A stretch of 64,000 bases of DNA from Actinomycetota bacterium (GTDB lineage Bacteria; Actinomycetota; Thermoleophilia; Gaiellales; Gaiellaceae), in assembly GCA_003139545.1 (NCBI GenBank), contig PLJC01000012.1, positions 186,001 to 250,000 of the forward strand. Reading direction: 5' to 3'. A model generated the notes under the pieces. It was not told the origin of the DNA and made no database searches. It saw only the letters and a program-made list of their open reading frames with translations. This document shows positions 33,672 to 42,578 of this stretch, piece after piece; the stretch's first letter is position 1; each line of letters begins with the position of its first letter. Both the position numbers and the translations under genes were made by a program.

Positions 33672-35252
33672 GTGGCGGCGACCGACGATCGTGAGACGGA
33701 GTCGGGGATTCCGGTCAAGCCGGTGTACACGGCCGCTGACGCGCCCGCCTCGCTCGAGCCGCCGGGCACGTATCCGTTCACGCGCGGGCCGTATCCCGAC
33801 ATGTATCGCGGACGGCCGTGGACGATCCGGCAGTACGCGGGCTTCGCGTCGGCGGAGGAGTCGAACGCGCGCTACCGGTATCTGCTCGCGCGCGGGCAGA
33901 CGGGCCTCTCGATCGCGTTCGACCTTCCGACGCAGCTCGGGTACGACTCCGACGACCCACGCTCGCTGGGCGAGGTCGGCCGGACCGGCGTCGCGATCGA
34001 CTCCATCGCCGACATGGAGATCCTGCTCGGCGGCATCCCGCTCGCCGAGGTGTCGACGTCGATGACGATCAACGCGCCCGCGTCGCTACTCCTATTGCTG
34101 TACGAGCTCGTCGCCGAGGATCAGGGCGTCGCTCCCGAGGCGCTGCGCGGGACGGTGCAGAACGACATCCTCAAGGAGTACGTCGCGCGCGGGAACTACA
34201 TCTTCCCGCCGAAGCCGTCGATGCGGCTCACGACGGATCTGTTCTCGTACTGCGCGGAGCGGATCCCGCGCTGGAACACGATCTCGATCTCCGGGTACCA
34301 CATCCGCGAAGCGGGAGCGACCGCAGTGCAGGAGCTTGCGTTCACGCTCGCCAACGGGATCGCGTATTGCCGCGCTGCAGTCGACGCCGGTCTCTCACCC
34401 GACGAGTTCGGCGAGCGGCTCTCGTTCTTCTTCAACGCGCACAACGACTTCTTCCAGGAGGTGGCGAAGTTCCGCGCCGCTCGCCGCCTCTGGGCGCGGA
34501 TCATGAAGGAGCGCTTCGGCGCGACGAATCCGAAGGCGCAGGCGCTGCGCTTCCACGCGCAGACCGGCGGCTCGACGCTGACCGCGCAGCAGCCGGAAAA
34601 CAACATCGTCCGCGTCGCCATCCAGGCGCTGTCGGCCGTCGCCGGCGGCGCGCAGTCGCTGCACACGAACGCGTTCGACGAGGCGCTCGCGCTGCCGACC
34701 GAGCACTCGGCCCGGATCGCGCTGCGCACGCAGCAGATCCTCGCCTCCGAGGGAGGCACGCTCGACACGGCCGATCCGCTCGGCGGCTCGTACTACATCG
34801 AAGCGCTCACCTCCGAGCTGGAGGTGCGCGCCTGGGAGCTGATCGAGCGCGTGGACGAGCTCGGCGGCGCGGTGGATGCGATCGAGCAGGGCTTCGTCCA
34901 GTCGGAGATCGAGCAGGCCGCGTTCGACTGGCAGCAACAGGTCGAGCGCGGCGAGCGCGTGATCGTCGGCGTCAACCGCTACCAGGAGGAGGAGCCGGAG
35001 CGCGTCGAGCTGCACCGCCTCGATCCGGAGGCGGAACGGCGTCAGATCGAGCGCACGGCCCGCGTCCGTGCAGAACGCAACGCCGAGGAAGCCGCGCGCA
35101 CGCTCGAGGCCGTGCGCGAGGCGGCGAGCGGCGACGCGAACCTGCTCCCGGTCATGCGCGAGGCGCTGCGTGCGCGCTGCACGATCGGCGAGATCTGCGA
35201 GACGCTGCGCGCCGAGTGGGGGATGTACGACGCGCTACGCGCTCGCGCCTGA
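33672..35252 (+). CDS. Methylmalonyl-CoA mutase family, catalytic subunit
   Basis: A 526-residue catalytic (TIM-barrel) subunit of a B12-dependent acyl-CoA mutase, which interconverts methylmalonyl-CoA and succinyl-CoA or a related pair. [38 protein letters not shown] and [13 protein letters not shown] are conserved. The tyrosine in RQYAGF fits methylmalonyl-CoA better than isobutyryl-CoA, though this is weak evidence. The C-terminal B12-binding domain of single-chain enzymes is missing, so a separate small subunit must exist elsewhere. The GTG start is chosen from the homology start. Confidence 0.93.
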   Translation: MAATDDRETESGIPVKPVYTAADAPASLEPPGTYPFTRGPYPDMYRGRPWTIRQYAGFASAEESNARYRYLLARGQTGLSIAFDLPTQLGYDSDDPRSLGEVGRTGVAIDSIADMEILLGGIPLAEVSTSMTINAPASLLLLLYELVAEDQGVAPEALRGTVQNDILKEYVARGNYIFPPKPSMRLTTDLFSYCAERIPRWNTISISGYHIREAGATAVQELAFTLANGIAYCRAAVDAGLSPDEFGERLSFFFNAHNDFFQEVAKFRAARRLWARIMKERFGATNPKAQALRFHAQTGGSTLTAQQPENNIVRVAIQALSAVAGGAQSLHTNAFDEALALPTEHSARIALRTQQILASEGGTLDTADPLGGSYYIEALTSELEVRAWELIERVDELGGAVDAIEQGFVQSEIEQAAFDWQQQVERGERVIVGVNRYQEEEPERVELHRLDPEAERRQIERTARVRAERNAEEAARTLEAVREAASGDANLLPVMREALRARCTIGEICETLRAEWGMYDALRARA

Positions 35253-35255
35253 TTC

Positions 35256-36242
35256 GTGCGCATCCTGCTCGTCTCGCAGATGTATCCCGGCCCGGGCGCG
35301 CCCGACCTCGGGCCGTTCGTCGCGCAGCTGGAGCGTGAACTCGTCGCGCGCGGGAATGAGGTCGACCGCGCGGTGCTGGACACGCGCGGGGGTGGCAAGC
35401 TCCGCTACCTGACGCTGGCGCAGCGGACGCTGCGTGCGCGGCGCCCCGACGTCGTGTACGCGCACTTCCTCGTTCCGAGCGGGCTGATCGCCGCGCTCGC
35501 CGGTCGCGCGCCGCTCGTCGTCACCGCGCACGGCCGCGACGTGCGCAACGTCGGCGCCATTCCAGGCATCGCCGCGGCGACGCGCTTCGTCGTGCGCCGC
35601 GCGGCCGCGGTCGTGTGCGTGTCGGAGTACCTGCGCCGCGAGCTGGAGGCGAAGATCCCCCAGGCGCACGGCAAGACGGAGGTGGTCTCGAGCGGCGTCG
35701 ACCTCGACCGGTTCGCCGTCTCGCCGGAGCCGGACGGCCCGCCGCGCTTCCTCTGCGTCGGCGCGCTGACGGAACGAAAGAACGTCGTGCGTCTCGCCGA
35801 CGCGTTCGCACTCCTCGGCGAGGGGACGCTCACGTTCGCCGGCGACGGGCCGCTGCGCGCGCAGCTCGAAGGTCGCGAGCGCGTGCAGCTCCTCGGCCGT
35901 GTCGCGCACGACGAGATCCCACGGCTCATCGCGGACAGCCACGTGCTCTGCCAGCCGAGCCTGCTCGAGCCGCTCGGCCAGGCGTTGCTCGAGGCGATGG
36001 CGTGCGGACGCTCGGTCGTCGCAACGCGGATCGGCGGCCCGCCTGAGTTCGTGCCGCCGGAGGCGGGCATCCTCGTCGACCCGCTCGACGTCGAGGCGAT
36101 CGCCGCGGCGATGCGCAGGGCGGCGGGCTTTCCCCGCCCGAATCTGGCTGCGCGCGAAGCCGCGGCCGCGCACGACGTCCACCGTCAGGCGGAGCGGGTG
36201 GAGGAGATCCTCATACGAGCCGCCTCCGGCGCGAAGACTTGA
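35256..36242 (+). CDS. Glycosyltransferase family 4 protein
   Basis: A 328-residue GT-B fold enzyme. The N-terminus RILLVSQMYPGPGAPDLGPF and the ADP/UDP-sugar site around LLEPLGQALLEAMACGRSVV are typical of GT4. The middle SSGVDLDRFAV and the FLCVGALTERKNV linker are well preserved. It transfers a sugar to a lipid, glycan or small molecule; the acceptor is unknown. It starts 3 bases after the mutase. Its last codons form the left arm of a structured repeat (36217-36379). Confidence 0.9.
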   Translation: MRILLVSQMYPGPGAPDLGPFVAQLERELVARGNEVDRAVLDTRGGGKLRYLTLAQRTLRARRPDVVYAHFLVPSGLIAALAGRAPLVVTAHGRDVRNVGAIPGIAAATRFVVRRAAAVVCVSEYLRRELEAKIPQAHGKTEVVSSGVDLDRFAVSPEPDGPPRFLCVGALTERKNVVRLADAFALLGEGTLTFAGDGPLRAQLEGRERVQLLGRVAHDEIPRLIADSHVLCQPSLLEPLGQALLEAMACGRSVVATRIGGPPEFVPPEAGILVDPLDVEAIAAAMRRAAGFPRPNLAAREAAAAHDVHRQAERVEEILIRAASGAKT

Positions 36243-36379
36243 GTCGTCCGGCCGCGCTGGACGACGCGATGCGTGCGTCCTCAGTCGCGGCCATAGCTGT
36301 AGCTATGACCGCTCCCTGCGTCCTTCGCCTCGCGCCGCCATCGCGGCCGGACGACGAAGCTCCGCACCGGAGGCGGCTC
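36217..36379. repeat. Structured interspersed repeat, copy 2
   Basis: A 163-base element, inverted relative to copy 1 at 15811. Outer arms are GAGCCGCCTCCGG (36217-36229) and its complement (36367-36379). Inner arms are GTCGTCCGGCCGCG (36243-36256) and its complement (36342-36355). The core holds CATAGCT-GT-AGCTATG with GCGTCC repeats on both sides, matching copy 1. Relative to copy 1 the core helix swaps a C-G pair for T-A on both strands, which keeps pairing. It lies between convergent genes and includes the last 9 codons of the glycosyltransferase. Confidence 0.75.
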
Positions 36380-36572
36380 AGCGCGGCGGCAGGTCGGCGA
36401 GCCTGATCTCGACGAGGGGGCGGATCGTCTCCTCGAGGCCGGCCTCGCGGGCGACCGCGAGCGCCTGCTCCCAGCTCTCGCGCGCCTTTTCCGGGTCGAC
36501 CCCCTGCTTGAGCCGGTTGTCGCCGGTGAGGATCAGCTTCTGGATGCGGGCGTGGGCGTCCTCGCTCTTCAC
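36378..36572 (-). CDS. Small helical protein of unknown function
   Basis: A 64-residue, mostly helical protein (KSEDAHARIQKLILTGDNRL, then PEKARESWEQALAVAREAG), with the flavour of a single TPR-like helical pair. GTG at 36572 is preferred because a longer start would overlap the divergent response regulator. The stop lies next to the right arm of the structured repeat. Its function is unknown. Confidence 0.6.
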   Translation of the reverse strand: MKSEDAHARIQKLILTGDNRLKQGVDPEKARESWEQALAVAREAGLEETIRPLVEIRLADLPPR

Positions 36573-36603
36573 AAAGGGACCGTAACAACGCAGAGTGTGG
36601 GCA

Positions 36604-36972
36604 ATGGTGGTCCGTGTACTCATCGCTGACGATCATCGCCTGTTCGCCGAGGCACTCGAGGCGATCCTGTCCGGGGACGATCGCATCGAGCTCGTCGGGC
36701 TCGCGGGCGACGGCGAGGAGGCGGTGCGGCTCGCCGGGGAACGGCGCCCCGACGTGATCCTCATGGACATCAGCATGCCGCTCATGGACGGGATCGAGGC
36801 GGCGAAGGCGATCAAGGCCGCCGACGGCGACGTGAGCATCCTCATGCTCACCGGCTCGAACGCGCGCACCGACGTCGACCGCGCGCGCCAGGCGGGCGCG
36901 GCCGGCTACGTGACGAAGGATCGGATCGCCGCTGAGCTGGTCGAAGCGATTCTCGAGGTCGCAGACCGCTAG
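36604..36972 (+). CDS. Single-domain response regulator (receiver only)
   Basis: A 122-residue CheY-like receiver: acidic pair DD in VLIADDHRL, phospho-acceptor Asp in DVILMDISMPLMDG, Thr in LMLTGSNAR and the Lys in GYVTKDR. There is no DNA-binding output domain, unlike NarL-type proteins whose receivers look very similar. It probably passes phosphate or binds a partner. ATG 36604 is chosen over GTG 36595 by homology. No sensor kinase is adjacent. Confidence 0.85.
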   Translation: MVVRVLIADDHRLFAEALEAILSGDDRIELVGLAGDGEEAVRLAGERRPDVILMDISMPLMDGIEAAKAIKAADGDVSILMLTGSNARTDVDRARQAGAAGYVTKDRIAAELVEAILEVADR

Positions 36973-36985
36973 CTACCCTGTCCGT

Positions 36986-37207
36986 GTGACCAGCTTCCTC
37001 GCCGTTACCCAGGTGATTCTCGTCTTCGTGCTCGTCTCGCTCGTGCTCATGCACAGCGGGCGCGACGCGGGGATGGGCGGGCTCGGGTTCACGCCGGCCT
37101 CGCAGGGCGGCACGCACATCGTCGAGCGGAACCTCACCCGCCTGACGATCGTGGTGGCGGTGCTGTTCTTCGTGAACAGCGTCGCGCTCTTCCACTTCCT
37201 CAAGTAG
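36986..37207 (+). CDS. secG: Preprotein translocase subunit SecG
   Basis: A 73-residue protein with two transmembrane helices around the conserved cytoplasmic loop (SLVLMHSGRDAGMGGLGF). SecG assists SecYE in protein export. The loop VLMHSGRD-GMGG is diagnostic. The GTG start lies 13 bases after the response regulator stop. A tRNA-Leu gene follows 25 bases downstream. Confidence 0.92.
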   Translation: MTSFLAVTQVILVFVLVSLVLMHSGRDAGMGGLGFTPASQGGTHIVERNLTRLTIVVAVLFFVNSVALFHFLK

Positions 37208-37232
37208 GCCGGGCTACACTACGCCCGCCCCT

Positions 37233-37317
37233 GCGCTGGTGGCGGAATTGGTAGACGCGCTAGGTTGAGGGCCTAGTGGCCGAATAGGCCGTGGAGGTTC
37301 AAGTCCTCTCCAGCGCA
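37233..37317 (+). tRNA. tRNA-Leu (anticodon GAG)
   Basis: An 85-base class II tRNA. The acceptor stem GCGCTGG pairs with CCAGCGC, with discriminator A. The anticodon loop TTGAGGG (GAG at 37267-37269) sits in a CTAGG/CCTAG stem, and a long variable arm (TGGCCGAATAGGCCG) follows. The T arm contains GTTCAAGTC. CCA is not encoded. A factor-independent terminator lies 9 bases downstream. Confidence 0.96.
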
Positions 37318-37325
37318 TGCGTTTT

Positions 37326-37351
37326 GGGCCGCCGCAAGGCGGCCCGTTTTT
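37326..37351 (+). terminator. Rho-independent terminator after tRNA-Leu
   Basis: A perfect 8-bp stem GGGCCGCC / GGCGGCCC with the stable GCAA loop, followed directly by GTTTTT. It closes the tRNA-Leu (and probably secG) transcript and separates it from lexA. Confidence 0.9.
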
Positions 37352-37356
37352 CTGGG

Positions 37357-37385
37357 TTGACGCCGTCCGGAGGAGTCCCTACCCT
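37357..37385 (+). promoter_or_regulatory. Predicted lexA promoter
   Basis: TTGACG, 17 bases, then TACCCT, a sigma-A-type pair. The LexA box begins 5 bases after the -10 hexamer, over the expected transcription start, as in other autoregulated lexA genes. A start near 37391 would leave a leader of about 40 bases. Confidence 0.6.
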
Positions 37386-37390
37386 TCTGT

Positions 37391-37404
37391 CGAACACACG
37401 TTCG
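37391..37404. promoter_or_regulatory. LexA (SOS) box of lexA
   Basis: CGAACACACGTTCG matches the Gram-positive SOS consensus CGAAC-N4-GTTCG exactly and is flanked by T and A, extending the palindrome. It lies 28 bases upstream of the GTG start and indicates autoregulation. Confidence 0.9.
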
Positions 37405-37432
37405 ACCCGACCCCTCGCCAGGAGGCCTTGAA

Positions 37433-38041
37433 GTGGAGCTCACCGGACGCCAGCAGGAGATCTGGACCTTTCTCGTCGACTACGTAGACCGGCACGGCTA
37501 CCCGCCGACCGTGCGCGAGATCGGCGAGGCCGTCGGGCTCGCCTCGCCGTCCACCGTGCACGCCCACCTGGCGAACCTCGAGCGGGCGGGGCTCCTCCGC
37601 CGCGACCCGACGAAGCCGCGCGCGCTCGAGCTCATGGGCCGCGAGATTCAGGCGACGGCGACGCTGCCGAAGCTGCCGCTCCTGGGCCAGATCGCGGCCG
37701 GCTCGCCGCTGCTCGCAGACGAGAACGTCGAGGACGCGATCGCTGTCCCCGAGACGCTGCGCGGAGACTTCCTCCTGCGCGTGAAGGGCGAGTCGATGAT
37801 CGAGGCCGGAATCCTCGACGGCGACATCGTCGTCGTGCAGCGGGCGCAGGACGCGCGCAACGGCGAGATCGTCGTGGCGCTCGCCGGCGACGACGAGTCG
37901 GCCGACGAGGCGACGGTGAAGACGTTCTACCGCGAGCGTGGGCGGATCCGGCTCCAGCCGGAGAACAGCGCGCTCGAGCCGATCTACGCCGACTACGTGC
38001 AGGTCCTGGGCAAGGTCGTGGGGGTGTTCCGCGAGCTATGA
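37433..38041 (+). CDS. lexA: LexA repressor
   Basis: A 202-residue SOS repressor and self-cleaving serine peptidase. The winged-helix domain covers residues 1-70 (YPPTVREIGEAVGLASPSTV). The cleavage site is A89-G90 in QIAAGSP; the catalytic pair is S121 in VKGESM and K163 in TVKTFY. RecA filaments trigger cleavage after DNA damage. The GTG start has AGGAGG 7 bases upstream, and its own box lies in front. The gene overlaps the following zinc-ribbon gene by 4 bases (ATGA). A second LexA box lies before ssb. Confidence 0.97.
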   Translation: MELTGRQQEIWTFLVDYVDRHGYPPTVREIGEAVGLASPSTVHAHLANLERAGLLRRDPTKPRALELMGREIQATATLPKLPLLGQIAAGSPLLADENVEDAIAVPETLRGDFLLRVKGESMIEAGILDGDIVVVQRAQDARNGEIVVALAGDDESADEATVKTFYRERGRIRLQPENSALEPIYADYVQVLGKVVGVFREL

Positions 38042-38223
38042 CCGTCGCCCCGCTGCACCGGACGCTGGAGCAGGAGCTCTTCGCGCTGCTGCGCGGAGCC
38101 TCGCTCGAGTGCCCCGTGTGCGGGGAGTTCGTCCTGCACGAGGGGGCGTCCATCCGCTGCCCGGAGTGCGAGACGGTCTTGCACGGACGCCTCGATTCCG
38201 CCGCTGTCCAGGTAGAATTCGGG

Positions 38224-38238
<15 letters not shown>
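38038..38238 (+). CDS. Small zinc-ribbon protein coupled to lexA
   Basis: A 66-residue protein with two CPxC knuckles (CPVCGEF at about residue 25 and CPECETV at about residue 41), a likely zinc ribbon. The ATG overlaps the lexA stop, so it may be SOS-induced with lexA. The last five codons and stop overlap the predicted start of RNase P RNA, which is unusual. The family is not recognised. Function could be nucleic-acid binding; this is inference. Confidence 0.7.
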
Positions 38239-38548
<310 letters not shown>

Positions 38549-38574
38549 GAGAAGCCCCCGCAAGGGGGCTTCTC
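38549..38574 (+). terminator. Hairpin terminating rnpB
   Basis: A perfect 11-bp stem GAGAAGCCCCC / GGGGGCTTCTC with the GCAA loop, directly after the RNase P RNA. There is no T-run (CATGTC follows), so termination may be weak or the hairpin may protect the 3' end. It lies 11 bases from the convergent FnIII gene's stop. Confidence 0.7.
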
Positions 38575-38585
38575 CATGTCCGGCC

Positions 38586-39914
38586 TCAGACGACTTCGAA
38601 GGGGTGGAGGCGCCAGTTGCGCCAGGCGGCATACCAGTGGGGGAGCGGCTTCGGCGTCTTCGGCCGCGCGCCCTTCTGGCCGTGGAGCTGCCACGCGAAG
38701 AGCTTCCATGCCCAGGCAGGAGCGGAGCGCGGAGCGGTTTTCGGGATCGGCGTCCGCTTCACGGTCACCGACCCGCTCGCCCCGCTGGCGTTCCCGGCCG
38801 CGTCGAACGCGCGCACGGTGTACACGCTCGTGCCCTTCGGCTCGATTGCGCGCGTCGTCGCCTGCGTCGTCGTGTTGGCGATGCTCGCGATCGCCGTGCC
38901 GTTCAGATCGACCTCGTAGCGGACGACGCCGACGTTGTCGGTCGCCCCCTGCCACGACAGCACGAGCGAGCCATTGACGAACGCCCCGTGCAGCCCGGCG
39001 GGTGCGGTCGGCGCGTGCGTGTCGACCGGCGTCACCTTGTTCGAGGCCGCGGACGCGGCGCTCGTGCCGAGGCTGTTCTTCGTCGTGACCGTGAACGTGT
39101 ACGCCGTCCCGTCAGTGAGTCCCGTGACGGTTATGGGGCACGTCGTCGCGGAGGCGTGCGCGCCGCCGGGGGAGGCCGTCGCGGTGTACGCCGTGATCGC
39201 CGCGCCGCCGTTGCTTGCGGGCGCCGTGCAGCTCACCGTCGCCTGCTGGTCGCCGGCAACCGCTGAGATGCCGGTAGGAGGCAGCGACGGGCCGGTCGGC
39301 GTCACCGCGCTCGAGGCCGCCGAGGCCGCGCCGGAGGAGACGGCGTTGCTCGCGGTGACGGTGAACGTGTAGCTCGTCCCGTTGATCAGGCCGGCGACGA
39401 CGCAGGAGAGCGCGCCGGTCGTCCACGTGCAGGTTTGGCCGCCCGAGCCGGAGGCGGCCACGACGTACTTCGTGATCGCGGAGCCGCCGTTCGATGCAGG
39501 TGCAACCCACGTCACGGTGGCCTGTGCATTGCCTGCGGTCGCCGCCACGCCGGTCGGCGCGCCGGGCGGAGCCGCGGGCTTGACCGCGTTCGAGGCGGTC
39601 GACGGGGCACTGGTGCCGGTGCCGTTCGTCGCGGTGACGGTGAACGTGTAGCTCGTCCCGTTGGTCAGAGTCGTGACGGTGCACGAGAGCGCGACACCGG
39701 CGGTCGTGCAGGTCTTCCCTCCGGGGGCGGACGTGACCGTGTAGTTGGAGAACGGTGCGCCGCTCGAGGGCGCGTGCCAGCGGACCGTCGCCCTTGCGTT
39801 GCCCGGCACCGCGGTTACGCCGGTCGGAGCAGGGGGGACTGCGCGCGCAACACCGGCGCCGAATGCGGCGATCGCAACCGCGACCGCCAGAAAGATGAGC
39901 CCCCGAACTCTCAC
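38586..39914 (-). CDS. Secreted protein with four fibronectin type III domains
   Basis: A 442-residue exported protein: signal peptide 1-25 (FLAVAVAIAAFGAG, then ARA), then FnIII repeats at about residues 27-112, 113-207, 208-298 and 300-390. Repeated motifs are NGTSYTFTVTA and PAPTGV/GAPTGV openings. A short basic C-terminal segment rich in Trp (WKLFAWQLHGQKGARPKTP) follows and could touch the cell surface. FnIII domains often link extracellular enzymes to polymers; no catalytic domain is present. The start is GTG. Repeats one and two are similar at the DNA level. Confidence 0.88.
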   Translation of the reverse strand: MRVRGLIFLAVAVAIAAFGAGVARAVPPAPTGVTAVPGNARATVRWHAPSSGAPFSNYTVTSAPGGKTCTTAGVALSCTVTTLTNGTSYTFTVTATNGTGTSAPSTASNAVKPAAPPGAPTGVAATAGNAQATVTWVAPASNGGSAITKYVVAASGSGGQTCTWTTGALSCVVAGLINGTSYTFTVTASNAVSSGAASAASSAVTPTGPSLPPTGISAVAGDQQATVSCTAPASNGGAAITAYTATASPGGAHASATTCPITVTGLTDGTAYTFTVTTKNSLGTSAASAASNKVTPVDTHAPTAPAGLHGAFVNGSLVLSWQGATDNVGVVRYEVDLNGTAIASIANTTTQATTRAIEPKGTSVYTVRAFDAAGNASGASGSVTVKRTPIPKTAPRSAPAWAWKLFAWQLHGQKGARPKTPKPLPHWYAAWRNWRLHPFEVV

Positions 39915-39976
39915 TACCGCTCGAAGGTAGCGCCGACCGGCGCACGTGGCAAGGCATGAAGTTGTAAGAATTTACG

Positions 39977-40579
39977 ATGGGCAGCGAGCGCATTGACGCG
40001 ATGCCGATGCCGATGCGCTGGCTCGTGGAGCCGGCCCGCTGGCGCACAGAGGCCTCCACCCTCGAGCTCGCCGCCGGCGCGCGGACGGACTGGTTCGTCG
40101 ACCCGTCCGGCGAGCGCGAGCCGACCCTCAACGGCGCGGCGCTCGTCGGCGACGTGGTCGGCGACTACAGCTTCAGCGCGCGCGTCCGCGTCGGTTTCGG
40201 GGCAACGTTCGACGCCGGCGCTCTGATGCTCTACGTCTCCGAGTCGATCTGGGCGAAGCTCTGCTTCGAGTTCTCACCCGACGCGGAGCCGATGATCGTC
40301 TCGGTCGTGACGCGCGGCGGCTCGGATGACGCGAACGGCTTCGTCGTCGACGGTGACGCGGTGTGGCTCCGCATCGCCCGACTTGGGCCGGCGTTCGCGT
40401 TCCACGCGTCGACGGACGGGCGCACGTGGCGCCTCGTCCGCCACTTCACGCTGGCCGACGACGTCGAGCCGGCGGTCGGATTCGAGGCGCAGTCACCCAC
40501 AGGCGAGGGCTGCGAGGTGACCTTCGACGACATCCGCTTCGCGGCCGGCCGGCTCCGCGAGCTCCGCGACGGCTCATGA
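39977..40579 (+). CDS. DUF1349 family protein
   Basis: A 200-residue concanavalin-like sheet protein of the DUF1349 family (yeast REE1-like). Family segments are ARTDWFVDPSG, ALMLYVSESIWAKLCFEFS and the end FDDIRFAA. It is probably cytosolic and of unknown function. It ends 6 bases into the convergent FAH gene. The 62 bases between it and the FnIII gene are the divergent promoter region; nothing specific is seen. Confidence 0.85.
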   Translation: MGSERIDAMPMPMRWLVEPARWRTEASTLELAAGARTDWFVDPSGEREPTLNGAALVGDVVGDYSFSARVRVGFGATFDAGALMLYVSESIWAKLCFEFSPDAEPMIVSVVTRGGSDDANGFVVDGDAVWLRIARLGPAFAFHASTDGRTWRLVRHFTLADDVEPAVGFEAQSPTGEGCEVTFDDIRFAAGRLRELRDGS

Positions 40580-41203
40580 CGTGACCACCGGGTTGACGAG
40601 CACGCCGATGCGCTCGATCTCGACCTCGACGGTGTCGCCGTCCTGGAGGTACCGACCGTCGGGCCGGCCGAACGCGACGCCGGGCGGCGTCCCGGTGGCG
40701 ATCACGTCGCCGGGCTCGAGCGTGATCGTCTCGGTCACGTAGGCGATGAGCTCGGCGAGGCCGAAGATCATGTCGGCCGTGGACGCGTCCTGCACCGTCT
40801 CGCCGTTCACGCGGCACTGGATGCGCAGCGACTGCGGATCGCCGACGTCGTCGCGCGGCACGACGCGCGGGCCGATCGGGCAGAACGTGTCGATCGATTT
40901 CGCCCGCGTCCATTGCCCGTCCGCGAACTGGAAGACGCGCGCCGAGACGTCGTTGAGGCACGTGTACCCCTCAACGGCCTCGAGCGCGTTCTCGACCGAG
41001 ACGTGCTTCACGCGCGAACCGATGACCGCCGCAAGCTCCGCCTCGTAGTCGACCTGCTCGACGCCGGCCGGGATGACGATCGGCTCGCCCGACGCGATGA
41101 CGGCGTTCTGCCACTTCGCGAAGAGCAGCGGCCGCTCCGGCAGCGCGAGATCGACTTCGCGCGCGTGGTCGACGTAGTTGAGCCCGACACAGACGATCTT
41201 CAT
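40574..41203 (-). CDS. Fumarylacetoacetate hydrolase family protein
   Basis: A 209-residue FAH-fold enzyme, the length of the minimal catalytic domain. KIVCVGLNYVDHAREV and KWQNAVIASGEPIVIP open the fold; VDYEAELAAVIG supplies metal-binding acids, with FDxFCPxGP-like SIDTFCPIGPRVV and VIATGTPPGVAFGR downstream. Members cleave C-C bonds or hydrate/decarboxylate 2-keto acids in aromatic and sugar-acid breakdown. With the nearby SDR it may act on a sugar-derived acid, which is inferred. Confidence 0.92.
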   Translation of the reverse strand: MKIVCVGLNYVDHAREVDLALPERPLLFAKWQNAVIASGEPIVIPAGVEQVDYEAELAAVIGSRVKHVSVENALEAVEGYTCLNDVSARVFQFADGQWTRAKSIDTFCPIGPRVVPRDDVGDPQSLRIQCRVNGETVQDASTADMIFGLAELIAYVTETITLEPGDVIATGTPPGVAFGRPDGRYLQDGDTVEVEIERIGVLVNPVVTS

Positions 41204-41221
41204 TGCTGCGAACCTATATGC

Positions 41222-41941
41222 ATGAGGCTCGCGGGCAAGGTCTGCATCGTCACCGGCGCCGCGTCCGGGATCGGTCTCGCGAGCGCGCAGCTGTTCGCCG
41301 TCGAGGGCGCGACCGTCGTCTCCGCCGACCTCGACGGCACGCCCTACCGCGTCGACGTTGGCGACGAAGCGGAGACGCTCTCGCTCGCGGCCGCGGCGGT
41401 CGCCGAGCACGGCCGCATCGACGTCCTCTTCAACAACGCGGGCATCGCCGGCGTCGGCGACCTCGAAGAAACGAGCCTGGAGCTCTGGGAGCAGGTCATG
41501 CGCGTGAACGCGCGCGGCGTGTTCCTCATGTCGCGCGCCGTCGTCCCGACGATGATCGCGCAGCGCTCCGGCTCGATCGTGAACATGTCGTCTGCGATCG
41601 CCGAGACCGGTCTCGCGCGCCGCGTCTCATACGCCGCGTCCAAGGGCGCCGTCCTCGCGCTGACGAAGTCGATGCAGGTCGACCTCGCGCCGCACGGCGT
41701 CCGCGTGAACGCGCTGCTGCCGGGCACGATCATGACCCCGTTCGTCGAGCGCTACCTCAAGGAGTCGTACGCCGACCCGGAAGAAGGCCGGCGCTCGATC
41801 CGCTCACGCCAGCTCGGCGGAGAGCTCGGCACGCCGGAGGACGTCGCCTACGCCGCGCTCTACCTCGCGTCCGACGAGTCCCGCTTCGTGCTCGGCTCGG
41901 GACTCGTCGTGGACGGCGGGCTCAGCGCCGGCAAGGCTTAA
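41222..41941 (+). CDS. Short-chain dehydrogenase/reductase
   Basis: A 239-residue classical SDR. The cofactor motif is VTGAASGIG, the NNAG motif is LFNNAGIAG, and the catalytic S-Y-K set is visible (SSAIAE, YAASKGA). The acidic residue after the second strand (SADLDG) favours NAD over NADP. The C-terminus DGGLSAGKA is usual. Oxidation of a sugar or hydroxy acid is likely. It is divergent from the FAH gene by 18 bases, and its TAA abuts the next gene's stop. Confidence 0.92.
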   Translation: MRLAGKVCIVTGAASGIGLASAQLFAVEGATVVSADLDGTPYRVDVGDEAETLSLAAAAVAEHGRIDVLFNNAGIAGVGDLEETSLELWEQVMRVNARGVFLMSRAVVPTMIAQRSGSIVNMSSAIAETGLARRVSYAASKGAVLALTKSMQVDLAPHGVRVNALLPGTIMTPFVERYLKESYADPEEGRRSIRSRQLGGELGTPEDVAYAALYLASDESRFVLGSGLVVDGGLSAGKA

Positions 41942-42481
41942 CTAGACCTTCGCGTACGTGAGGATCGCGACGCCGGTGTCCGTCGTGACGGTATCGACGA
42001 GGCGCAGGCCGATCGTGGACGCGAGCCCCTGGAACAGCTTCTTGCCGGAGCCGACGAGGACGGGGTGCACCATCAGCCGGTACTCGTCGATGAGGCCGTG
42101 CCGCGTGAGCTCGTCGACAACGCCGCCGCTGCCGTAGATCAGAAGATCGCCGCCGGTCTCGTCCTTGAGCGCGGCCACCTCGGTCGCCAGGTCGCCCTTC
42201 AGGATGGTCGCGTTCCATTCGCCCTGCTCGAGCGTTCGCGAGGCGACGAACTTGGGCATGCTGTTCATCTTCTTGCCGAAGTCGCCCGTGCTCTCCTCCA
42301 TGCCGGGCCACGCGGCCGCGAAGCCCTCGTAGGTCACACGCCCGAGGACGAGCGCGTCGCTCGAGTACAGGTACTCCGCCTGGAGATCCGCGATCTGGTC
42401 GTTCCAGTACGGGCCGGTCCAGGCCGGCTCCGCGACGACGCCGTCGAGCGAGACGTACATGGCGAGCTTCAGCTTGCGCAT
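41942..42481 (-). CDS. RibD C-terminal / dihydrofolate reductase-like protein
   Basis: A 179-residue protein of the DHFR-like RibD C-terminal domain family. Recognisable parts are KLAMYVSLDGVVAEP, ALVLGRVTYEGFA, and IYGSGGVVDELTRHGLIDEY with the following LVGSGKKLFQG. Stand-alone members are NADPH-dependent reductases of unknown substrate, often called bifunctional deaminase-reductase domain proteins. It stands alone, with its ATG 97 bases from the divergent M23 gene. Confidence 0.88.
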   Translation of the reverse strand: MRKLKLAMYVSLDGVVAEPAWTGPYWNDQIADLQAEYLYSSDALVLGRVTYEGFAAAWPGMEESTGDFGKKMNSMPKFVASRTLEQGEWNATILKGDLATEVAALKDETGGDLLIYGSGGVVDELTRHGLIDEYRLMVHPVLVGSGKKLFQGLASTIGLRLVDTVTTDTGVAILTYAKV

Positions 42482-42578
42482 CGTGTGCCTCCGGTTTGGT
42501 GTCGATGGTATGACGATGCTGAAGGTTGCAACTCATCGTTTGCGGAGCTGTAACCGCGGGCATCGGCACAATGGAACG

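Noticed and set aside
34670..34690. CGAACGCGTTCG in the mutase gene as a LexA box
   Set aside because: The spacer between CGAAC and GTTCG is two bases, not four, and it is deep inside a coding region.
36378..36623. Longer start for the small protein at 36378
   Set aside because: It would overlap the start of the response regulator. GTG 36572 avoids this and keeps the helical part.
38586..39914. The FnIII repeats as a possible CRISPR-like or tandem DNA array
   Set aside because: Repeats follow protein domain spacing (about 90 codons) and are diverged; they are protein repeats.
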